DNA of 64,000 bases from Pristionchus mayeri. Lineage: Eukaryota > Nematoda > Chromadorea > Rhabditida > Neodiplogasteridae. Shown one piece after another: positions 55,393 through 64,000 of the stretch. A program made the position numbers and the translations under genes. Location of the stretch: positions 29,679,469 to 29,743,468 of the forward strand of contig BTRK01000005.1 of NCBI GenBank assembly GCA_036245805.1. The letters are read 5' to 3'. Below the pieces are notes generated by a model. It did no database searches. It was not told where the DNA came from and saw only the letters and a list, made by a program, of their open reading frames with translations. The first letter of the stretch is position 1; each line of letters opens with the position of its first letter.

Positions 55393-58300
55393 TCATGGCT
55401 TGAGACAGGCAGCGAAGCTCTTCCTGGGTGGTTCCTTCCTCTCCTCCCTCCTGCCAGCTGCGACCGACGAGAAGGACAACTTCTTCGCCTTAGGCTGCAA
55501 CCATTGCATCATCCATAGGCAATCAGACTGAGTTACATCAAACCCAATTATAAACGACCTATATGGATACAAAATATTCGACAATTACATATTTTTGGGA
55601 AAATATGAATGGGTATGTGGACTGAAAACCATAACACATCATTTGAGTATATCTACAATGGTTCCCCTCTACAATCAACCACTCTTCTCATGGACGCACC
55701 TCTGGTTCAGGCTTTGGCTCGACGAGACTGGGGAAGGCCTGGTCTTCGTAGTTGAAGAGTTGTTCGGCAGAGAGCGGAGAGTGGGCAGTGTTCACTACAG
55801 AGAGAAAGAATCACGACTTTCGTGCAGACTACAATAATAACATCGACAGTACAGCATTTTTCAATATCAGAATGGATGGTAAATATGAGGGATCAAGATC
55901 CGATCACTTTTTGATCTACCTACAGTACCTCACCCTACAGTCACTAACCCGATGAGTCATTGAGGGTGGATGATGAGTGGGTGGGAGTGGCACTGCCTGG
56001 TCCTTCCTTCGTCCCTCCCTCTCTCGATGATCCCCATGAGGAGTTGAAGGGCGAGGAGGAAGACGCGGAGTCTCCTCCTGCTCCTCCAGTTCCGTTGTTA
56101 GCCACGAGGCCGTTGCGAGATGCCCATCTGAAGAGTAGTTGTCCATTGAGAGCAATATTGAGTAAATGACGCATTAAGCAGCATGTTCATTTATACAAAA
56201 TCTGCCCATTCATAATGCAGTAAACATTAATTGTTATGCTATCAAACTATTGATTATTTGATAGGCGAAAGGTCAACTTGATGCGCTATTCAATCCAAGT
56301 CCATCCACATCTCAATCAGTCCAATAACGAACAGTTGAGACGGATAGCTCACCTCTTCTCTCCTCCTCTGATCTGCTTGCCCGTGACCACAGTGAGACTT
56401 CCTCCATTCAGTGCTCCTCTCGATCCATTCGAGGCACGGGGGGTCGTGGATGCCGCCCCACCCGCACCCCCGCGGTTAGAGTGAGAACGACCTCCGGATG
56501 AGGCCCCGCCCCGCGAGTGATGAGAGCCACCTCCTAGAAGGGGGGGGGGGGGTTCAGTTATGATGTGTAATTAAATCTGGAGAGCGATTGAAGCCTTAGC
56601 TTCCCTTGCATTATCTTTCCTTCAACTTCGATTGAATTTTTTTGAAGAAGAGTTCAAAAAAATATTTTTAACAGTATGTGTTACAACCCAAAAATGTTGA
56701 ACAACTATTTTTTTCAAAAATATCCCATCCTCGATTAAAGAATACTGTATTGCATATTTCTCTACTATTTTACCTTCTCATATTACAGTATCTCTCATTG
56801 TTCGTCACATTGAGAACATACATGGCCGGTTGTTTGACATTTTGTTCCCCACTGAAGTGGCTAGATACACTTTCTTGAAAAATCAAGTGGTTTGAAATGC
56901 GAAAGTCGCGAATTTTGGGTCCAATATTTAATTTTTTGCTTATTTTTAGTGATGAATGGATGAAGTAAGAAAGTGGTGATCTGAAAAAAAATTTCAAGTG
57001 GTTCCGTTCAACATTGTCGAACATATTCTTTGTATGATTGAGAACGACCATTCTCTCTGGTCCGCACGTTCCAATATCATCGTGTTCCCTCCTCTGACCT
57101 CTCCTGTAAGCTCCTCCTCCGACTCCATTAATGCCGTAGTTGCTGCTGAGTAGTGGTGTCCCGTTGAGCATTGGGTACTCGGGTAAGGGAAGGGGCAGGG
57201 GAGAGGGAGCAGGAGACGGGTTGAGGCCCGATTCAACCACCTGCACAGAACATCTTCAATGGAATGCTCCTGCAGTATTTGAATCCCTAATGACTAAGTG
57301 AAATTAAGAAGACAACTACATTGCTGCTCACAATAACTTTGTCAATCGATATTACCTGGACTACCGTAGTCCCGGGGCGGTAGGTCGCTCGTGGCACGTA
57401 GCCCATCGAAGCAAGCAACTGAAAACATAGATTATTGATTGAATAAGGTTAATAATAGTTGAATAGTGGTGCATGGCTCATTCCCTCGGCCAGTCATCCT
57501 CCATTTTGCGCGTCCCGGAAGAGAGAGTCACCCCCCCCCCTCCTCTCTTTCCATGCTTCACTCCCTTCCCTCCAATTGAGAATTTGCGCTCGTCCTCTCT
57601 CTCTCGTCGCTTCCCTCCCATCCCTCCCCCACAAGCACGATTCCGCAATTTTCGTCATCCTTTCCACAGAAGGGAGAGAGGGAGAGAGAAAGAGGGTCAG
57701 AGAAACGAACGAGGCGGATAATTGGCCCCTCCTCTCCTTCATTGCATTGCTGCCCATCGCCATCACTCCTCCCCCACCATACCATAAATGTTCATTGGGA
57801 GGAAGAGGATACAAGCTGGCGCCTAGAGGAAATATGAGAAATATCTAGTACTATACGCGATGGAATAACATGCGCAAACACCCCATAATAGTTAATATCC
57901 ATTTGAACTGTGGTTGAATCCCACACGGAACTCCTGGAATACAGTACCTTGCCCAGGTCGAAGACGGGGTAGGGATCCTCGCCAATGGAGACGACGTCGT
58001 CTTGAGGAGGCTGAACGAACAGCTGCTGGTCCGGAGGAGGACCCGACTTGATGCGCGCCTGAAGGGAATAGAAGCGATTATCGATTGAGTCTAGAACAGG
58101 AAAATTGATAAAGTCAAGTAGAGAACTGTTTTTTTTATAATAGCTACTTTTTTATTACAGGGTGCGAGAAAAGTATGGTGACAAATATTATGTGTAATAT
58201 CTCAAGAGCTCGCAATCATCATGCATCCAGGTTGGGCCTCAATATACCTGAGCATAATAGCTCCAAGATATGCACCTTAGTTGCCCACCAAGGATCTCTG

Positions 58301-61300
58301 GCTCTTAGAGCTGCGCGAAATTCAACTTGGAATTTATGATGCCTTGACCCGCAGCTCATTTTTCGTACAAATGATAACTCCAAAAATATGGATAAGTATC
58401 TATTTTAGCTATTTTAGCTTGATTAAATAGAGAAACCATTCAGGATTAGATTACTCTTGCCAACCTAGCGCTATCTTATTAGATATCGGAAAAATATCAA
58501 CTTAACGAGCGCATACTTTGATGATGACACAAAAACTTGAAAAGTGACATTTTCAGTTTTCATATTCTGTATGCATATTTCTTAACATAACTTTGTATCA
58601 CATATTACGGGGTCGTATTGTGAATTTTGGATGTATCGAATTGAATGAAAACGTGGTCGTAATATGGAAATCAGATATGGTAAAATATCGCTGATATGGC
58701 CAGTTGGGATAATTTCGAACACTCTAAAGAACCAGGTTCGCAATCCCAAAGGAAACTGAATGTATAATTACGCTCCTGAGTGGTTGAGTATCATATAAAA
58801 TATAATGCGAATATTATAACTTTCGAGATTAATGAATGCAACTTCTGAGAACAACAAATTTTTTTCGAGGGCCGTTTCTAAGAAATCTATTTAAAAATTG
58901 TTGCTGGTGTAGAACCTAACCTCCGACGTAAATGGATCACATATTTAGAATCATGTGTTGTTGCACTAATCAGAAAAAATGGGTTGAATGCTTCATCTTT
59001 ATATTTGTTCTAATGGGGCAACAAAGAACACATCACATTTAGTATCGAAAAAGTGCTATTTGTTATGCATCATTTCTTTGATAAGTTAATACTCACAAGC
59101 AAGTAGGAATATCTCTATTTAATTTATGCGTTAATTAGCTAAATATCTAAGGAACACAGTGTAGCAAATAAAGATAATTTGAAACACTGTGCATCGAGTA
59201 GGGTGAAAATGATTTTGTCACCATATGTAGATGAGTGTGTCAAGCAAGAAAATAAATTCAAAGGTATAACATACGCAAATGCTGGGTTTTAGCTGCTGGA
59301 TGTGCAAGTATGCATTCTTGGTCGTCTCCTCGTTGCAGTAGACCACGTACCTGAGAAAGATCAATATCCATTGATTTAGTTGGCACGAATGTTCACACGC
59401 TATGCCTATCAACGGAAAGATTTATCTTTTTCTCCCACATGAAATGTATATTCACAACCAAGCACTATTAATAATCAATAAAGATGAGCAAACAGGCCCC
59501 TGATCAAAGATCAAAGATCACTCACCATTCATCGTTGTTCCCGTACGTCCGCAGTGATTTGTACGGCGGCCCTCCCGCCAGCATCTCCTTCACCTCCTGA
59601 CCATTTTATTATTTATTTGCAATTATAAAAAAAAATTTTTTGTAAAATCTTGCACGTACTGTAATGCTCTCGTCATCGTAATCTCATCAAGATCAATAAT
59701 CTACCGTACCTCCTCTGTCTTCTCTCCCATCTCCCTGAGGATGATCGTGCATCTCTGCGAGATCGGCCTCACTCGCTCTCCCGCGTCGTCCACCTCCACC
59801 TTCCGTGATTCTGTAATGGTTACGGTAAAGCAAGGTTACGGTATTAAACTATGGCATCACAGATTGTATAAAAATTTTGGTTGGATTTGAACACATTCCT
59901 AATTTCCCGGGTGATCTATCCTTTTTGTGAAACAGCAATTCAAATAAATGTAACTACCTATCGTTTCCGATCCCCCACCCCTCTCCTTCTTCCTTTTTCT
60001 CGTAGTGCAGACAAAGCCAAACGAACGTAACTAGGCAACAACTAGAGAAATTGTCATGGCTACCGTAACCGATCAATAATTCTGCTCGACCGTACCCCTG
60101 AGTGTCTGGACGATGAGATCGTAGTTGTCGGTGAGGGCGACGACCTTCCGGAATCCGGCGATGGTCGAGATGGCCACGAATCCATCCGCGTCCATCTGAC
60201 ACTTCAGATAGCGGTCCTGCGCCAGATTCTCCCTGAGAAGAAAGGGAAATTAACTTCACTTATTTACTGTTTCCAAATATTTTTTAAGTAATAAGAAAAT
60301 TCGACTGATCTCCATTTAACACAAACAATAACATTTTTTTTCTCAACACGTTATCAAGATTTCGAGCATCGTGAATCACCTAACCATTTCGCGTGGCACC
60401 AATTCAGCGAGGTGTTTCACCAAAAAAATACATTTTTTTCTTTGTTACTCATGTTCGCCAATGGATGGCACCTGAGAACGACGATAGAAAGATGAGCTGT
60501 CTTTTCGTTTCTTTCCTTCCCCACTGGGTGAATTGATGCGGGAAGTGAACTATGCTTGATCGCATCGTTATCACCCCACGAAGAGAACTTTAAGCCCCTG
60601 TCATGGTTCTTGTCGATAACAATTGATAATGATCCATTATGACGAGAGGCGCACGGAATGTTCTACGATTACGCTAATGACCACAGTCCATAACAAATGG
60701 AGAAATTCTTAAGCAGGGCCCAACTATGGGCTGATTCCAAAGTCAAACACACCAAATGGGACCCCACCACATTAGTGAACCGCGGTTTTTGGTGAATTGC
60801 AGATATGGCAGATCTACCGTACCTGGAGAAGTAGTACTCTAGCTGTGCCTTCAGGAGCAGCTTCATGTTCTCGTGCCTTTGGGCAGCGTCATTATGGCAA
60901 GTGACGTGGCCTGTCAAGATCCCCCCATCGTTGGCAAATTATAATTTGCACACTGCACTATCGTGCACAGTGTGAATCTTTTATCCAAGACTAAATCTTT
61001 TCTCAAAACCATGATGTCGCACTACTAAATAGAATAAGATAAATCCAGTAGCAAGAAAATAACTCAGTAGTCGATGCTCACCGATGCCAGTATCGTACTC
61101 CCTGAGGGCGATGTCTGATGAGAGGAATGACTTGGGTGTCTCATCTCCACCCTCCTCCGGATCCCCAGCCAGCATCAGCTCACGTCTACAACCAATCCTA
61201 TCAATACCGAAATACAGACACATCGCAGTTCCTAACACACTTTTAGCACTGAAATTGAACTAGGTAATTAGGGAATGACGATGATAGATCACTAGATAGC

Positions 61301-62454
61301 TATTTTGGGCTAGTTTGAAGAGTCCCTCTCAACGGGACTCGGACAGCTAATTGGCCTTATCCAAGAGAGCAGAACGTCACAAAGCGAAAGATCTCAGTAG
61401 CTCATACTGTAGATGACGATAATGGATGGGACTACCGAGGGAGGACACACCTGCACTGCTCATTGAACCAATCGGGAAAGGGCGGTGCCTGACTGAGCGT
61501 TCCATCCTCATTCCGAATTGTGTTGACTCCTGTGAAATAAGCATACTTCCGGATACATCAATCCTCCCATTCTCTCGACTAGATCCAAAATGCTAGTTAG
61601 CAATTAGATGTGTGATCCGTCCTTGACTACACACGTCTTTTGAGGGGAAATATGAGTCACCACTAGAAAGGCAACCGTTGAATACTACGAGGACAAGAAT
61701 CGATTGGTGGTAGGTCAAAGGAGTACCTGGCAACCCTCCCGCCTCCCGGTTCTCGTTCGCACTCTTGCGCATTCGTTCCAGTTGATCCGGGTGGAGTTGG
61801 ATGCCCTGCTATGTCATTCATCGATTAGATGACTGCACCCTATCCACAATGCATGCTTGCTCCATACTCTAGTGCAAATAGAGGGGCCTGGCCAGGTAAG
61901 AAGGTGGGAAGGTGGAGTTAGTTTGAAAGAACGTGGGCAGCGAATCCTCTTGTTGATATCGAAAAGCTCGTCACTTCCGACAAAAAAGGAACCGAATGGG
62001 CCCAGAAAACAACCGAGGGAGGAATCGATTTTAAACGATAATCACATGAAGCTCTGACAGTTACATAAACATTTGTGGATCACACACACACGATGAAAGT
62101 GCGGGGGAAGAGAGGAGAAGAAAGGGAAGGCAAAAGTTTGGAGAGAAGCGGAGGGAGAGGAGTGGAGGAGGGACGTTGCCAACCAAATTGGGAATCCAAG
62201 CAGCATGGACAAGCCTTTTTTCGAGCAAGGAGGATATGAGGTGGCAGCAACAGGAAGAAAGGGCTCTTTAGTGATCATGAATGGGTGACTAACTCTGTAG
62301 AGAATGTAGTTGCGCGGCGTGACTTCTCGACAGACGTAGAACTGATCGTTGCCGATCTCCATGAGCGACGTCGCCATCGTCGAGGCGAATCGGTCGCCGG
62401 CCACCGCCGACGACGGTCGGGCCAAATCGATCGACGACGTCGTCGTTGATGAAT
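55393..62454 (-). CDS. larp-5: La-related RNA-binding protein, LARP4/larp-5 type
   Basis: Exons with supported edges: 62454-62294, 61805-61727, 61529-61451, 61185-61082, 60910-60823, 60232-60096, 59810-59710, 59596-59526, 59350-59275, 58058-57948, 57418-57356, a Pro/Gly-rich exon from 57240, further Gly/Ser-rich exons near 56530-56350, 56170-55948 and 55808-55706, and the last exon ending SFAACLKP at 55393. La motif: LLLKAQLEYYFSRENLAQDR, FVAISTIAGF, YDLIVQTLR. RRM: RCTIILREM, GNNDEWYVVYCNEE, NAYLHI. A LARP4-typical ARIKSGPPPDQ segment follows, then LLASMGYVPRATYRPG. These proteins bind mRNA poly(A)/PABP and affect stability and translation in the cytoplasm. The start codon lies above 62454 and was not identified. 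Confidence 0.88.
58158..59230. mobile_element. Possible decayed Tc1-like element in a larp-5 intron
   Basis: Left end CAGGGTGCGAGAAAAGTATG with TGACAAA resembles the ends of the element at 2214-3740. TTTGTCACCATA at 59217-59227 is an inverted match to its inner part, but the outer right end has diverged. No transposase frame remains; the interior is AT-rich. Confidence 0.4.
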
Positions 62455-63819
62455 CTAGCAAAGGTATGGGAATGAAGAAGAATAGAGGAGGAAGACGCGC
62501 TCGGGCAAGAAATAATCCCCCATGGCAGCCCCGTTCACATTCATAGGAAAGATGACATTAACATCGACGCGACGGGCACGCAATGAGAAGCGGAAACAGG
62601 CGGCGAAAAACGAGATGAAGAAGGAATCCGAAATGATGAGAGCGTGCGTCCGTGCGTATTGTAGGTTGTGCACCATGAAGTGCATCTTCGATGTGGTGTC
62701 TTTTCCTAGTCGTGCACTTTACCAATTGAGGCACACCACGAATAACATATTTTTAAATTTGAATTAGTCATTATCGATTTTCTGTTTTTGCACTTTAGAA
62801 TGGTTGCTCACGTAAGGTCGAACATGGTCTCCATACTTGCAGCTTGTGTTACATCTCTTTTGACCTCCCGTTTTCGTCTATTTACACTACTTTTCCGATC
62901 AATAACATGTGTGGTCTTTCCTGAACGTTTCTAACGTATTTCCTTATGTATTAGTTCTTGAATAGCTCAAATCCTCTTTTCAATAATACGTGTTAACTTC
63001 GGGGATGGTGTGGTGGTTCTTCTCTATGGCTCCCGGTCGTGGTGTCGCATTGATCCTCTTCCTCTCGTGCTCTCTGCTCGTCTCTCTCACTCTCTTCCTC
63101 ACCCTCTCTCCGTCTCTCTTGGGTATGTCATGCCCCCTCTCCCCGGCCCGCTTTCCCTCAGAATCGCAACGCTTCGCCAGTAGTTTTTTTCGGTATCTTC
63201 CCCAATCCTAGTGGCGCGGACGAGTACTGGACAACGGCCGCCCGTCGAGAGTGCACAGTGGTCTCGTGATGAGAGTAGTTACAACCCCCTCCTCCTCCTC
63301 CCTTCCCGCCTCCTCTTGTGTAGGCGCGCGCGATTGATTGGTACACCTCTCCGCGACTGTTATTGAATCAAATAAGACCCGGCTCGACGTTGCTAAGCAA
63401 GGCTGCGATGTATATAAAAAAAGAGTCTTCCTGAGGCACTCGGTTACCGCGAATTTAAATAAATAGTGCATTTATGTTCTCCATTCACCTCATTATCTCT
63501 ATTCGCGCCCTATTTTGTGTTTATCTTTATCAATATCCATTTTTAATTTGTATAGTCCATACCAATTTCTATTAATTTATACAATACTTTTTTTCTGTAT
63601 CGCAAGGCTCTTTTCCCTTAGATATGCATGTTCTGTGCTCTGTTTACGTCATTGGCGCGTCTGTTTTTCTCCTCAAATGAATTCCAATCTGAATAATATT
63701 TAAATATTAATATTTACAGAAGTAATTAGCTTCTCAGTCTCTCTTCGTCTCTTGGCTGGACGATTGGAGAAGGAAGAAGGAGAAGGAGGAGGATCTCAGG
63801 AGCGAGAGAAGAGCCTTAG
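62455..63819. other. Upstream region of larp-5 and neighbouring intergenic DNA
   Basis: Probably holds the unidentified first exon(s) of larp-5; a GC-rich minus-strand frame with MNVNGAAMGDYFLPE at about 62545-62500 is a candidate but does not join in phase. CT-rich sequence lies near 63040-63160. Otherwise nothing is recognised. Confidence 0.35.
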
Positions 63820-63855
63820 ATGAACAAGCAACCCCTGCAGCCCTTCTCCCTAAAG
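63820..63855 (+). CDS. Possible first coding exon at the window edge
   Basis: ATG directly after an acceptor-like GAGCCTTAG, reading MNKQPLQPFSLK for 36 bases and then GTATAC. A further exon-like block (ENLGDYCASYARPGSRHH) runs to the end of the window after TTTTGAG at about 63940. Too short to identify. Confidence 0.3.
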
Positions 63856-64000
63856 GTATACCATTAGCTCAGTCACTAAAGTGGGTAATTAAGTAAATTA
63901 AGTTATGCTGTTAATACGATAATTTAATTTTAAATTTTGAGGGGAGAACCTCGGCGACTACTGTGCAAGCTACGCTCGCCCGGGGTCCCGACACCACTGT

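Noticed and set aside
57494..57848. 100-130 codon frames on both strands near 57.5-57.8 kb
   Set aside because: They lie in an intron of the larp-5 gene within a CT/GA-rich stretch, open on both strands because of composition.
1..64000. CRISPR arrays, bacterial operons, attachment sites or ribosome binding sites
   Set aside because: The sequence is clearly eukaryotic with spliceosomal introns; the tandem repeats have no spacer structure.

Overview
This is eukaryotic DNA, very probably from a rhabditid nematode. It shows many short exons with introns of about 45 to 60 bases, TTTCAG/TTGCAG acceptors, frequent TACTGTA/CTACAGT words, several Tc1/mariner elements, a BEL/Pao retroelement, and nematode-type genes (a ZHP/Zip3 RING protein, a LARP4-type larp-5, rps-27). 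The genus cannot be resolved from the sequence. Gene models were built by hand from splice signals and reading phase; where every intron phase agrees this is stated. Left part (1-20.3 kb): a satellite-like array (1-1415), a decayed Tc1/maT element, a nuclear-looking gene with a recently duplicated exon (7.9-10.2 kb), a foldback element, a tRNA-Val(AAC), and a basic-motif gene (15.57-17.14 kb). The 5' half of that gene is copied twice, once truncated downstream (13.4-14.0 kb) and once upstream with only exon 1 (17.9-20.3 kb); the upstream copy is further interrupted by two inverted-repeat elements. Middle part (20.3-32.4 kb): two tandem paralogs encode Lys/Glu/Pro-rich proteins ending in a polybasic, cysteine-rich tail (KKKKCCPLWCC and KKKKCCPLCCC). 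They are followed by two minus-strand paralogs for cysteine-rich single-pass membrane proteins, one with one ectodomain module and one with two, and by a tiny Tyr/Asp-rich protein. Right-centre (32.4-54.0 kb): a 16-exon ZHP/RNF212-like RING gene can be read in continuous phase (430 codons), but only across a 17.4 kb intron. That intron contains a nest of elements. The outermost is a roughly 13.8 kb CACTA/EnSpm-like transposon with 27 bp inverted ends and CTAG-rich subterminal repeats, carrying a spliced transposase gene and a second spliced gene. A 5.4 kb BEL/Pao element with nearly identical LTRs sits in an exon of the second gene, and an intact maT-type (DD37D) transposon sits in the BEL gag-protease frame. 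The same intron also holds opposite-strand rps-27 and a broken GAR1 copy. Right part (54-64 kb): a minus-strand LARP4/larp-5-type gene with La motif and RRM, and the possible first exon of another gene at the window edge. Recurrent theme: inverted-repeat (foldback) elements with or next to tRNA-like B-box sequence, several dated relative to each other by empty-site comparison.
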